Positions 25,192-33,447 of a stretch of 56,760 bases of DNA are shown here, piece by piece (position 1 is the first letter of the stretch; the number at the start of each line of letters is the position of its first letter). The notes under the pieces were generated by a model. The model was not told where the DNA came from. It saw nothing but the letters and a program-made list of their open reading frames with translations, and did no database searches. The translations under genes were made by a program, and so were the position numbers. The stretch is from NCBI GenBank assembly GCA_035551355.1, contig DASZNF010000127.1, positions 1 to 56,760 of the forward strand, read 5' to 3'. Source of the DNA: DATATV01 sp035551355. Lineage in GTDB: Bacteria > Actinomycetota > Actinomycetes > Mycobacteriales > Pseudonocardiaceae.

Positions 25192-25632
25192 GTGACTAGT
25201 TCGGACGCCGTGGTGGCGGACGCGCAGCCCGCGCAACCGGCCCAGCTCGGCCTGGTGGGCCAGTTGGTCCGGTTCGTCGCGATCGGTGTGCTGGCCGCCG
25301 GTGTCGACTTCGGCACCTATCACCTTGTGCTGAGTTTCGGTGTGTGGGCCTCGGTGTGCAAGGCGATCAGCTTCATCCTGGGCACCACCACGGCCTATCT
25401 GCTCAACCGGAAGTTCACCTTCCGGGCCTCGGGCACCAGCGGCGAGGTGGCCAAGTTCGCGCTGCTCTACATCGTCACGTTCTTCGTGAACGTGGGGGTC
25501 AACGCGCTGATGCTGAGCCTGATGTCGCACTGGAGCTGGCGCTACAACGTGGCCTGGCTGATCGCCCAGGGCGTGGCCACCGCGATCAATTTCGTGATGC
25601 TGCGAACCGTGGTGTTCCGCGAGCGTTCCTGA
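25192..25632 (+). CDS. GtrA-family membrane protein (Rv3789-like)
   Basis: 146 residues from GTG 25192, four membrane segments. The GtrA signature is visible: 'VRFVAIGVLAAGVDFGTYHL' in helix 1, 'FILGTTTAYLLNRKFTF' in helix 2, and a last helix ending 'FVMLRTVVFRE'. In mycobacteria Rv3789 sits in the same divergent position beside dprE1. It was first proposed to flip decaprenyl-phospho-arabinose and later to anchor wall enzymes. That dispute is not settled by this sequence. Confidence 0.92.
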   Translation: MTSSDAVVADAQPAQPAQLGLVGQLVRFVAIGVLAAGVDFGTYHLVLSFGVWASVCKAISFILGTTTAYLLNRKFTFRASGTSGEVAKFALLYIVTFFVNVGVNALMLSLMSHWSWRYNVAWLIAQGVATAINFVMLRTVVFRERS

Positions 25633-25685
25633 CCCCGCGATCAATTCTTAGTGGCCTCAAAGCAAGTCTTCGATTGTCGATCCCT

Positions 25686-26426
25686 ATGCTCTCCGCCATG
25701 TTCGCGACCGACGACCCACCCCGTGCGCAGGAGGAGTCGCAGGAACTGGAGAGCGTCGCGGTGATCAACCCTGGTTCGCCCGACGGCAACCGGGCGATGC
25801 TGGCCGCACTGCTGTCCGCGTACTCCCGGGTGGATCCGCCCAAGACGATCGCGGTGGTCGGCAACGCGCCGATGCCGCCCGACCCGGCCCGGGCCGCCGC
25901 CATCGACGCGGCCGACCTGGTGATCCGGATGACCAGCTTCGCGCTGGACGACAAGGACGGCCCGGCCGCGCTGGGCCGGCGCACCGACGTGGTGGTGGTG
26001 CACCGGGGCGTGATCGCCAGCCCGCACACCTTCGCCGACCACACCTCGCGGCTCTACCTGCTGGTCGAGCCGGGCCGGTTGCACTGGGAGCCGGAGGAGT
26101 TCCCGTTCTGGTGGCCGGCGGATCTGGGGTACGTGCCGGTGTCCAACCGGGAGTTCGTCCTGCCCCTGCTGCACCTGCTCGGGCTGGCCCGGGGCGATCA
26201 GGTCTGGCCGACCACCGGAACGCTGATGGCCTACCTCGCGCACGAACTGTTCCCGGCCGCGCGGGTGCTGATGACCGGGATCTCGCTGATCGACAAACCC
26301 GATCAGGTGACCTTCGAACACGCGTGGGGCGAGCCGGTGGGCGTCACGCCGGAACACCGCCTGCACGCCGAGTCGGCGCTGCTGAGCGACTGGGCGGACA
26401 ACGGAAGGATCGAACTTCTGCCATGA
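25686..26426 (+). CDS. GT29 (sialyltransferase)-like glycosyltransferase
   Basis: 246 residues from ATG 25686 (ATG 25698 possible; neither has a good ribosome site). Three stretches line up in order with the GT29 sialylmotifs. L-like: 'TIAVVGNAP', then 'AIDAADLVIRMTSF' and 'LGRRTDVVVVHRG'. S-like: 'WPTTGTLMAYLAHELFP' then 'VLMTGISL'. VS-like: 'HRLHAESALLSDW' with the His...Glu pair. There is no membrane anchor or signal. The gene begins 53 bases after the GtrA-like gene and overlaps the next by 4 bases. GT29-like proteins are uncommon in bacteria and their donors are mostly unproven. With neuABC 16 kb upstream, transfer of a nonulosonic acid is a natural hypothesis, though the family could use another nucleotide sugar. 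Confidence 0.6.
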   Translation: MLSAMFATDDPPRAQEESQELESVAVINPGSPDGNRAMLAALLSAYSRVDPPKTIAVVGNAPMPPDPARAAAIDAADLVIRMTSFALDDKDGPAALGRRTDVVVVHRGVIASPHTFADHTSRLYLLVEPGRLHWEPEEFPFWWPADLGYVPVSNREFVLPLLHLLGLARGDQVWPTTGTLMAYLAHELFPAARVLMTGISLIDKPDQVTFEHAWGEPVGVTPEHRLHAESALLSDWADNGRIELLP

Positions 26427-26953
26427 ACTACACCAGAACCGGCCGGGACCTGGCCAGGACGCTGGCCCGCGCGGTGAGCGAACCGGTGACCGCGAAGCTG
26501 TGGCCGCGGGTCGAGGAGATCGCGGCCCGACACGCCCGTCAGGTCAGCGAGCGATTCGACCGCGAACTGGCCGCGTTCCGGGCGGAGATGACCGAGCGCC
26601 AGCAGGCCGCCGGCGGCGACATGGACCGCGCGCACGGCCGGATCGACGAGGTGGCCGGCTGGCACCAGGACCTGGCCGGCGAGTTCGACTCGCTGCGCGA
26701 CCGGGTCGGCAAACTCGAGCACGAGCTGTCCCGGGTCGGCGCGCAGCTGGCCGCGCTGGACACCCGGGTGGCCGAGACCGAGCGCCCGCCGGTGGCGGTG
26801 GCCGGCGGCGGGAAGGCCGCGGCCGGTGACCTGAACAAGGCGACCGCCCTGGTCGAGGAGATCCGGGCCGAGCACCAGCGGGTGCGGGCCCGGCTGACCG
26901 CGGTGGCCGGCTACGAGGAGCGCCTCGGCCGCCTCGAAGAACACCTCGCCTGA
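26423..26953 (+). CDS. Coiled-coil protein coupled to the GT29-like gene
   Basis: 176 residues, no cysteine, no membrane segment, no signal. Two long amphipathic helices rich in Glu/Arg/Ala/Leu are predicted at about residues 20-118 and 135-176, for example 'GKLEHELSRVGAQLAALDTR' and 'RLTAVAGYEERLGRLEEHLA', with a Gly/Ala hinge between. The start overlaps the stop of the GT29-like gene (ATGA), so the products are made in a fixed ratio. I do not recognise a family. A scaffold or partner of the glycosyltransferase is a reasonable guess from coupling alone. A strong hairpin follows at 27022. Confidence 0.75.
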   Translation: MNYTRTGRDLARTLARAVSEPVTAKLWPRVEEIAARHARQVSERFDRELAAFRAEMTERQQAAGGDMDRAHGRIDEVAGWHQDLAGEFDSLRDRVGKLEHELSRVGAQLAALDTRVAETERPPVAVAGGGKAAAGDLNKATALVEEIRAEHQRVRARLTAVAGYEERLGRLEEHLA

Positions 26954-27021
26954 GTTCGCCTTGTCGAGCTGGCCTGGCCCAGCCTGAGCCGCTCGGCCTG
27001 AGCCGGGCCGATGTGGGTTCT

Positions 27022-27064
27022 CGTGCGGGTCGCGACCGGGGATGAACCGATCGCGACCCGCACG
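27022..27064 (+). terminator. Hairpin terminator after the GT29-like/coiled-coil pair
   Basis: A perfect 14-bp inverted repeat, arm CGTGCGGGTCGCGA at 27022-27035 and its complement at 27051-27064, with a 15-base loop. It lies 69 bases downstream of the last stop codon. Confidence 0.75.
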
Positions 27065-27458
27065 CCCCCACCCGGCGCGGCCCGCACGCCCCCCACCTGG
27101 TGCGACTCGCACGCCCCCGCCCAGCGCGGCGGCCCCATCCGGCGCGACCCGTATGCCCCCGCCCGGTGCGACGCCCCCGCCCGGCGCGGCGCGGACCACC
27201 CGCCACGCGACGCCCGATCGGGCGCGCGGCAACCGCCCACGAGCCCCCGGCCCCCGCAGGCCGTGCCACTCGCTTCGCCCCGGCTTCGACCCAGCCGCCC
27301 GCCCAGCCGCCCGCCGGGCTTCCATCAGGCCCCGGCTCCTTCCGTCCGGCCCCGGTTCAGCAGGCTCAGGCCCCGGCTCAGCAGGCTTCCGTCCGGTCCC
27401 GGCTCAGCAAGTTTCCGTCCGGCCCGGCCGCGTCGGCCGTTCGCCGCCCGGTCCGGTG
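27065..27458. repeat. C-rich degenerate repeat tract, no gene
   Basis: About 390 bases dominated by variants of 'GCCCCCGCCCGGYGCGAC' (27065-27200) and later 'CCGGCTCAGCAGGCT' words (27350-27410). All three plus-strand frames stay open and read Pro/Ala/Arg-rich, which is a composition effect. No start site, family match or codon bias supports a gene. The tract separates convergent transcripts. Confidence 0.55.
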
Positions 27459-27728
27459 TCAGCTACCCAGTCCGGCCCGTTCCCGCTGCGGCGCGCCCCA
27501 GATGGCGCCCAGCGGCGGCGAGATGTCAATGTGCGCGGCCAGCACCTGGCCGAAGTTGACCGTGATGGCCGAGCCGTTGGCCGCCTCGATGGTCTCGAAG
27601 TCGGCGCGGCGCAGCAGTTCGGGCAACTTCCGGGACAGTTCCTCGGCCCGATCGGCGCTGATCGCCACCAGCAGCGGGTCGGCGCCGCTGGACAGGTGCA
27701 GCACGAGGGCACGTCGGGGTTCGCTCAT
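27459..27728 (-). CDS. Small conserved-looking protein, unknown function
   Basis: 89 residues from the ATG at 27728 (MSEPRRALVLHLSSGADPLL). It is a compact alpha/beta sequence with 'LVAISADRAEELSRKLPELL', a Glu/Ala stretch, then 'ITVNFGQVLAAHID'. No signal, membrane helix or cysteine. The composition and the match of codon bias to neighbours support a real gene, but I do not recognise the family. An open frame continues upstream to 28289 but lacks a conserved look. It is divergent from the TetR gene at 28018, with about 290 bases between. Confidence 0.65.
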   Translation of the reverse strand: MSEPRRALVLHLSSGADPLLVAISADRAEELSRKLPELLRRADFETIEAANGSAITVNFGQVLAAHIDISPPLGAIWGAPQRERAGLGS

Positions 27729-28017
27729 CCTTCGACTGCACCAGCCCGGCCCACCCCCGGCAAGGCGGGTTCGCCCACGGCGCACCAATTCCGCCAATCG
27801 CGTAATCGCCCACCGCGTACCCGTGCCGTGCCGGACCGGACCGGCCGGGTGATCGCGTATCTCCCGCCCGCTGCGTAACGGACCATTCCGTTCACCGAGT
27901 TCTCCGCGTCCGGCGACCGCTTCCGCGGTCGCGTTCCCGGTCACCCGGAAACGTGACGCCGCAAACGACTGCCGGATACTCGCTGGCGCTGTGAAGGCAC
28001 GGTGAGAACATAAGCAG

Positions 28018-28617
28018 GTGACTTCGGTTTCGTCAGAACCCGATCCTCGGCTGATCAGCGCGGCGCTCGACTGCTTCGCCACCTTCGGGGTACGCAAGAC
28101 CTCGCTGACCGATGTGGCCGATCGGGCGGGCGTGTCCAGGGCCACCGCGTACCGGGTGTTCGGCGACAAGAACGGGCTGGTCCGCGGGGTCGCCGAGGTG
28201 GAGGTGAGCACCTTCCTGCGCCGCCTTGACGACGCCGTGCCCTGGGCGGCCCCGCTGGCCGACGCGCTGACCGAGGCGATCACCTTCACCCTGGACTACC
28301 TCAACCACCACGCCGTCCTGCAACGACTGATCGCCAAGGAACCCGATCAACTCACCGACCTGGTGATGACCCGCCCCGGCGAGTCCTCGCTGATCGAGGT
28401 GCTCCTGCCGGCTGTGGTCGAACGGTTCGTGCGCACCCACCACGAGGTGCTGCGGGTGCCCCTTGACCAGGCCGCGGAGTGGCTGCTGCGGATGGCCATC
28501 AGCCTGCTGCTCACTCCCAGCACCACGCTGCCCGATCCGCGCGCCGTGGCCGATCTGCTGGTCGCCGGCCTGGTCACACCCGGCACCGACGCCGCTCAGC
28601 TGCCCGGCGCGGACTGA
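28018..28617 (+). CDS. TetR-family transcriptional regulator
   Basis: 199 residues from GTG 28018. The N-terminal helix-turn-helix is clear: 'ALDCFATFGVRKTSLTDVAD' then 'RAGVSRATAYRVFGDKNGLV' (residues 15-55). The ligand-binding C-terminal half is all-helical, with no family-specific motif visible. Its stop is 28 bases from the convergent glfT1 stop. The upstream 290-base gap, shared with the small minus-strand gene, contains AT-richer patches that could hold both promoters and its own operator. The target is unknown. Confidence 0.9.
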   Translation: MTSVSSEPDPRLISAALDCFATFGVRKTSLTDVADRAGVSRATAYRVFGDKNGLVRGVAEVEVSTFLRRLDDAVPWAAPLADALTEAITFTLDYLNHHAVLQRLIAKEPDQLTDLVMTRPGESSLIEVLLPAVVERFVRTHHEVLRVPLDQAAEWLLRMAISLLLTPSTTLPDPRAVADLLVAGLVTPGTDAAQLPGAD

Positions 28618-28644
28618 CCGAACGTCACCACAAGGGGGCGCCGG

Positions 28645-29547
28645 TCACTTGCGGAAGAACCGCTCCCGCCGCCCCTGGCGCAGCAGCTTCAGCCAGTCCA
28701 CGAACGCCTTCGGGTCCTTGCGCACGCCGAGGAAGTACAGCCCGAACCGGATGACCTCCAGCGCGCCGATCTTGCGCATGCCCGGCTGGGCCAGCAGGTA
28801 TCCGCGGTTGCGGTAGGTGTAATAGCGCTTCACCGGATCGCCCGGGTCCTGCGCGTGGAACCGGCCGCCCAGCATCGGCTTGAACTCGTCCGAGCCGTCC
28901 GGGTGCAGGTAGGCGGCCTTCAGCGCGGTGCCGAACGGCAGCCCGGAGCGCACCAGCCGCCGGTGCACCTCCACCTCGTCACCGCGGAAGAACAGCCGGT
29001 AGTCCGGCACGCCGATGACGTCCAGGGTGGACGCGCGCAGCAGCGCGCCGTTGAACAGCGAGGCGATGCCGGGCAGGAAGTCGGTGCCCAGTTCGCTGGT
29101 GTTGCGCTTCCAGGTCAGGCCGCGGCGCAGCGGGAAGGCCAGCTTGTCCGGGGTGTTGATGTTGGCCACCACCGGCGACACCTCGGCCAGTCCGCGCCGG
29201 GTGGCCTCGCCCAGCAGGGTGGCCAGCACCGTCTCGTCCGCGGGCCGCCCGTCGTCGTCGGCCAGCCACACCCAGTCCGCGCCCAGTGACAAGGCGGTCA
29301 GCATGCCCAGCGCGAAGCCACCGGCGCCGCCCAGGTTGCGGTGCGAGGGCAGGTAGGTCGACGGGATCGGGCAGGCCGCCACCACGTCCTCGGCCGGCTC
29401 GTCCGGCCCGTTGTCCACCACCACCAGGTGGTCGGGGACCCGGGTCTGCGCGGCGAGCATCTTCAGCGAGTCGCTGAGCAGCCCACGCCGGTGCATGGTG
29501 ACCACGACCGCCACCACCGAGTCCTTACCGAGCGTGGTGTTGGGCAT
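28645..29547 (-). CDS. glfT1: Galactofuranosyltransferase GlfT1
   Basis: 300 residues from ATG 29547; homologue of Rv3782, which adds the first galactofuranose residues to the rhamnosyl linkage unit. GT2 fold: 'VVAVVVTMHRRGLLSDSL', 'DHLVVVDNGPDEPAED', 'HRNLGGAGGFALGML', 'DWVWLADDDGRPAD' (DDD catalytic site), 'FPLRRGLTWKRNTSEL', 'LPGIASLFNGALLRAS', 'FFRGDEVEVHRRLVRSGLPF' and 'YLHPDGSDEFKPML'. These blocks match mycobacterial GlfT1 almost word for word. It starts one base pair after the Wzt stop and is last in the operon wzm-wzt-glfT1, the same gene set as Rv3781-Rv3783. Confidence 0.95.
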   Translation of the reverse strand: MPNTTLGKDSVVAVVVTMHRRGLLSDSLKMLAAQTRVPDHLVVVDNGPDEPAEDVVAACPIPSTYLPSHRNLGGAGGFALGMLTALSLGADWVWLADDDGRPADETVLATLLGEATRRGLAEVSPVVANINTPDKLAFPLRRGLTWKRNTSELGTDFLPGIASLFNGALLRASTLDVIGVPDYRLFFRGDEVEVHRRLVRSGLPFGTALKAAYLHPDGSDEFKPMLGGRFHAQDPGDPVKRYYTYRNRGYLLAQPGMRKIGALEVIRFGLYFLGVRKDPKAFVDWLKLLRQGRRERFFRK

Positions 29548-29548
29548 A

Positions 29549-30367
29549 TCAGGTGTCCTCGCTGCCGTTGGGAAGTACCGGGGCCGCGCCCAGCCGCTCC
29601 AGCACATCCGGCGGCAGGGTCTCGAACGGGTCCCTGCCCTTGTATCGGGTCAGCATGTCGCGCAGTGAACCCGTTTCCTTGATCTGACCCTCGTCCATCC
29701 AGATCCCGGTCTTGCACAGTTCGAACAGCAGGTCATCGGAGTGCGAGGCGAACACCAGGATGCCCGATCGCTTGGCCAGGTCCACCATCCGGGTCCGGGC
29801 CTTGGCCATGAACGCCGCGTCCACCGCGCCGATGCCCTCGTCCAGCAGCAGGATCTCCGGGTCGATCGAGGTGACCACGCCCAGCGCCAGCCGTACCCGC
29901 ATACCGGTGGAGTAGGTGCGCAGCGGCATCTGCAGGTAGTCACCGAGCTCGGTGAAGTCGGCGATCTCGTCGACCCGCGCCTCCATCTGCTTGCGGGTCA
30001 TGCCCAGGAACAGCCCGCGGACGATGATGTTCTCGATGCCCGAGATCTCCGGGTCCATGCCCACGCCCATGTCGAACACCGGCGCGATCTTGCCCTGGAT
30101 CCGCGAGGACCCCCGGGTCGGCTCGTAGATCCCGGCCAGCAACCGCAGCAGGGTGGACTTGCCCGCGCCGTTGTGCCCGATCAGGCCGATCCGGTCGCCT
30201 TCCTTCATCGACACGGTGATGTCGTGCAGCGCCTCGATGATCGGCGTCTTGGAGGCGGTGCCGATCTTGCCGCCGACCTTGCCGAGCACCTTCTTCTTCA
30301 GCGACCGCGTCTTGGCGTCGAAGATCGGGAAATCGACGTAGGCGTTGTTCACATCGATGCTGACCAT
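29549..30367 (-). CDS. wzt: Galactan ABC exporter, ATP-binding subunit
   Basis: 272 residues, like Rv3781. Walker A 'GLIGHNGAGKSTLLRLLAG' near residues 62-80, signature 'YSTGMRVRLALGV', Walker B 'ILLLDEGIGAVDAAF', and the switch His in 'FASHSDDL'. The N-terminal 'PIIEALHDITVSMKEGDRIG' is typical of O-antigen type Wzt proteins. The C-terminal carbohydrate-binding extension of long Wzt proteins is absent, as in mycobacteria. It energises export of the lipid-linked galactan across the plasma membrane with the Wzm partner just upstream. Confidence 0.94.
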   Translation of the reverse strand: MVSIDVNNAYVDFPIFDAKTRSLKKKVLGKVGGKIGTASKTPIIEALHDITVSMKEGDRIGLIGHNGAGKSTLLRLLAGIYEPTRGSSRIQGKIAPVFDMGVGMDPEISGIENIIVRGLFLGMTRKQMEARVDEIADFTELGDYLQMPLRTYSTGMRVRLALGVVTSIDPEILLLDEGIGAVDAAFMAKARTRMVDLAKRSGILVFASHSDDLLFELCKTGIWMDEGQIKETGSLRDMLTRYKGRDPFETLPPDVLERLGAAPVLPNGSEDT

Positions 30368-30380
30368 GTTCGGGCCTCAC

Positions 30381-31301
30381 TCACACCCAGTAGGAAACGC
30401 GAGCACGGTAATTGCGCAGCGCGACGAAGGCCAATGCCCAGCCGACCACGGTCATCAACCCCACGGCCAGCCAGCTGGTCCAGCTGACCGACTGGCCGAG
30501 CAGCGGACCGCGCACCACCTGAACGAAATGGTAAAGCGGGTTGAGCTTGAGGATCGGCAGGATCACCCCGGCCAGGTTGTGCCGGGAGCCGGTGGTCTGG
30601 GTCAGCTGGTCGATCGGCCACACGATCGGGGTCATGTAGAACATCAGCTGCACCAGCGCGCCGATCAGCTGCGGCAGGTCGCGGAACCGGGTGGAGACGA
30701 TGCCCAGCAGCAGCGAGGCCCACACCGCGTTGGCGGCCAGCAGCATGAAACCGGGGATGGCCAGCAGCCAGGTCCACCCGATGCCCGGGTGGCACAGCGC
30801 GCCGTTGAGGTTGTTGCAGGTGCCATCCGGCGAGGCCAGCGAGTACGGGTGGTCCAGGCTGGTGAAGAAGATCACCAGGATCACCACGTACACGATCATG
30901 GTGTGCAGGAACAGCAGCGTCTGCCGCCACACCGTGCGCAACGAGTACACCGACAGCGGTGCGGGCAGATGCTTGATCAGCCCCTCGTTGGAGATGAAGG
31001 TCTCCATGCCCTCCAGCAGGCAGCCGCTGATGAAGTTCCAGACGATGAAGCCCGTGACGATGTAGGGCAGGAACGTCTCGAAATGGGTGTGGAACAGCGC
31101 GGCGTAGAGGATGCCAAGACCCAGGGCGATGACCGCCTGGCTGATGGTGATCCAGAACGGACCGAGCACCGAGCGGCGATACCGCTGCTTGATGTCCTGC
31201 CAGCCCAGATGCGCCCAGAGCTGGCGCATGTGCAGGCCTTCACGGACATCGGTCATGGCGCGGCCGAAACTACGGCTGCCAGGGGCGTCGTCGAGGGTCA
31301 T
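30381..31301 (-). CDS. wzm: Galactan ABC exporter, membrane subunit
   Basis: 306 residues from ATG 31301, homologue of Rv3783. The cytoplasmic N-terminus ends in the family motif 'LGWQDIKQRYRRSVLGPFWI'. Six membrane helices follow; 'GFIVWNFISGCLLEG', 'LPAPLSVYSLRTVWRQ' and 'FRDLPQLIGALVQLMFYMTP' are typical ABC-2/Wzm blocks. A loop around residues 175-195 contains two cysteines (GTCNNLNGALCHP), possibly a periplasmic disulfide. Thirteen bases separate it from wzt. Its upstream region (31302-31447) faces the bpa stop. Confidence 0.93.
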   Translation of the reverse strand: MTLDDAPGSRSFGRAMTDVREGLHMRQLWAHLGWQDIKQRYRRSVLGPFWITISQAVIALGLGILYAALFHTHFETFLPYIVTGFIVWNFISGCLLEGMETFISNEGLIKHLPAPLSVYSLRTVWRQTLLFLHTMIVYVVILVIFFTSLDHPYSLASPDGTCNNLNGALCHPGIGWTWLLAIPGFMLLAANAVWASLLLGIVSTRFRDLPQLIGALVQLMFYMTPIVWPIDQLTQTTGSRHNLAGVILPILKLNPLYHFVQVVRGPLLGQSVSWTSWLAVGLMTVVGWALAFVALRNYRARVSYWV

Positions 31302-31447
31302 TGGTCGCTCGATCGTGCTAGTGGGCTGCACGACGAATGAGGGTACCTGGCACCTCCGCGCGGGCTGATCGCCGGTGTGGCAGATCGCCTGCACGGAATC
31401 GTTTTTCGTCGGTTTTGTAGGTCCTTGCGGGTGTTATCGCTGGTCGA

Positions 31448-31993
31448 CTACAGATACTGACCGCCGCCACGCAGGTGCGCCGCGTCATGGGCGTCGCCGG
31501 TGCCGGGCGGCAGCGCGCGGCCGCGCATCGACTCCAGCTGGGCCCGGGCGGCCATCTGCTGGGCGAACAAAGCGGTCTGGATGCCGTGGAACAGGCCCTC
31601 CAGCCAGCCGACCAGCTGGGCCTGGGCGATGCGCAGCTCGGCGTCGGAGGGGGTGCCGCCCTCGGTGAAGGGCAGGGACAGCCGCTCCAGCTCGTCGCGC
31701 AGCTCCGGCGCCAGGCCGTCCTCGAGTTCGGTGATGGAGCGCTGGTGGATTTCGCGCAGCCGGTTGCGGGAGGCCTCGTCCAGTGGCGCGGCCCGCACCT
31801 CCTCCAGCAGCTGCTTGATCATGGTGCCGATACGCATCACCTTGGCCGGCTGCTCGACCAGCTCGGTGACCTCGGACACCTCGCCGTTCTCCCCGGCCGG
31901 GATCGTCGCGGTGCCGACCGGAGCGCCGTCCGGCCCGACCACCAGGACATGGCGCTGGTTCTCCTCGGCGGCTGCTTCGTCAGGCTGGCTCAT
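31448..31993 (-). CDS. bpa: Bacterial proteasome activator Bpa
   Basis: 181 residues from ATG 31993; Rv3780 has 178. The PF10759-type core is evident: 'AKVMRIGTMIKQLLEEVRAA', 'RNRLREIHQRSITELEDGL', 'PELRDELERLSLPF' and 'AQLVGWLEGLFHGIQTALFA'. The protein ends in GGGQYL; the C-terminal GQYL peptide is what docks Bpa rings onto the 20S proteasome and opens its gate without ATP. The conserved tail implies a working 20S proteasome elsewhere in the genome. It lies between the wzm operon and Rv3778c-like gene as in mycobacteria, but without the Rv3779 gene that separates them there. Confidence 0.95.
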   Translation of the reverse strand: MSQPDEAAAEENQRHVLVVGPDGAPVGTATIPAGENGEVSEVTELVEQPAKVMRIGTMIKQLLEEVRAAPLDEASRNRLREIHQRSITELEDGLAPELRDELERLSLPFTEGGTPSDAELRIAQAQLVGWLEGLFHGIQTALFAQQMAARAQLESMRGRALPPGTGDAHDAAHLRGGGQYL

Positions 31994-32127
31994 GGTGCTC
32001 GAGTGCTCCCGGATGCGGATGGGCTGCGGCGGCGGATCGGACGAGGCCATCGCTCGTCCTGCGTCCAGACTAGTCACCACCTGTCCCCCAGCGCCGTCGC
32101 GCTCCGCAACCTCCGTACGGTGTCCCC

Positions 32128-33327
32128 ATGGCCTTGGACGTCGCCCGTATTCGCGGGCTGTTCCCCGCGTTGGGCGACGGCTGGGTACACCTTGACGCAC
32201 CCGCGGGAATGCAGATCCCCGAACAGGTGGCGACCGCGGTGTCGATGGCGTTACGCGCGCCGGTGTCCGGTCCGGGCGGGCCGTTCCCGGCGTCCCAGCG
32301 GTCCTCGGCGATCGTGGACGCGGCCCGGCGCGCGGTGGCCGACCTGATGGGCGCCGACCCGGCCGGGGTGGTGCTGGGCCCGAGTGCCGCGGTGCTGACC
32401 GACCGGCTGGCCGAGGCGCTGGGCGCGAGCTGGCTTCTGGCCGACGAGGTGGTGGTGTCCCGGCTGGACCACCCGGCCAACATCGCGCCCTGGCAGCGCG
32501 CCGCGCAGCGCTGCGGCGGCAACACCCGGTGGGCCGAGGTGGACATCGAGACGTGTGAGCTGCCCGGCTGGCAGTTCGACGAGCTGGTCGGCCCGCGGGC
32601 CAAGGTGGTCGCGCTGACCGCGGCGTCGGGCGCCGTGGGCACCCGGCCCGACCTGCACCGGGTGGCCGAGGTGGCGGCCAAGGTGGGCGCCCTGGTGGTG
32701 ACCGACGCGTCCTCGGCCGCGCCGTTCCTGCCGATGGACATGACCACGCTGGGCGCGGACGTGGCGGTGGTGTCGGCCAGCGCGTGGGGCGGCCCGCCGG
32801 TGGCGGCGCTGGTGTTCCGCGATCCGGCGCTGGTGACCAGGCTGCCGTCCTGCTCGCTGGACCCGGGGGCGAAGGGTCCGGAGCGGCTGGAGCTGGGCCC
32901 GCACCCGCACTCGCTGCTGGCCGGGCTGGTGGCGTCGGTGGACTACCTGGCCGAACTGGACGACGCGGCGACCGGCACCCGCAGGCAGCGGCTGACCACC
33001 TCGATGGGCTCGATGAAGGCGTACCAGGCCGGTTTGCTGGCCGGCCTGAACAGCGAACTGCGCATGATGCCGCACGTGATGGTGATCGGCGACGCGATGC
33101 GCCGGGTGCCGGTGCTGGCGTTCGCGGTGGAGGGCATGAAGGCCGAGGAGGCCGTTGTCCGGCTGGCCAAACAGGGCATCTGCGCGTTCGCCGAGAACGG
33201 CCACAACGGCGTGTTCGCCGCGCTGGGCGTCGGCGAGATCGGCGGCGCGGTCCGCATCGGCCTCGCCCACTACACGAACTCGGTGGAACTGGACCAGCTC
33301 ATCCGCGCCGTCTCCGAACTGCGCTGA
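32128..33327 (+). CDS. Cysteine desulfurase-like protein (Rv3778c type) lacking the PLP lysine
   Basis: 399 residues, class V aminotransferase fold: 'WVHLDAPAGMQIP', 'VVVSRLDHPANIAPWQ', 'VVALTAASGAVGT', and 'VVTDASSAAPFLPMDM' where the Asp should contact the PLP pyridine. The segment that normally carries the Schiff-base lysine (SxHKxxGP) reads 'VVSASAWGGPPVAALVF', so Lys is replaced and no nearby Lys substitutes. From memory the mycobacterial relative has a similar 'SSWGGP', so this appears to be a subfamily trait rather than decay. Function is therefore uncertain; a binding or scaffold role or a non-PLP activity is possible. It is divergent from bpa and followed by a strong hairpin. Confidence 0.85.
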   Translation: MALDVARIRGLFPALGDGWVHLDAPAGMQIPEQVATAVSMALRAPVSGPGGPFPASQRSSAIVDAARRAVADLMGADPAGVVLGPSAAVLTDRLAEALGASWLLADEVVVSRLDHPANIAPWQRAAQRCGGNTRWAEVDIETCELPGWQFDELVGPRAKVVALTAASGAVGTRPDLHRVAEVAAKVGALVVTDASSAAPFLPMDMTTLGADVAVVSASAWGGPPVAALVFRDPALVTRLPSCSLDPGAKGPERLELGPHPHSLLAGLVASVDYLAELDDAATGTRRQRLTTSMGSMKAYQAGLLAGLNSELRMMPHVMVIGDAMRRVPVLAFAVEGMKAEEAVVRLAKQGICAFAENGHNGVFAALGVGEIGGAVRIGLAHYTNSVELDQLIRAVSELR

Positions 33328-33365
33328 CCGGTCCCAGCCGCCTGGTGCCGGCTGGCTGGGACCGG
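33328..33365 (+). terminator. Hairpin after the desulfurase-like gene, within a repeated segment
   Basis: Starting one base after the stop codon, a 12-bp perfect stem (CCGGTCCCAGCC at 33328-33339 against 33354-33365) with a 14-base loop. Further copies of the 'GGCTGGGACCGGC' word continue at 33371-33381 and 33411-33423, so the 120-base convergent gap is built from this repeat. Confidence 0.7.
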
Positions 33366-33447
33366 CCTGCCTGGGACCGGCTGCCTTAGACCGGCCGCTT
33401 GGCGCTGGCTGGCTGGGACCGGCCGCGTCGGACCGGCCGCCGTCAGC

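Noticed and set aside
27042..27878. Plus-strand Pro/Arg-rich frames of 180-280 codons
   Set aside because: All three frames are open together in a C-rich repeat tract and partly antisense to the small gene at 27459-27728.
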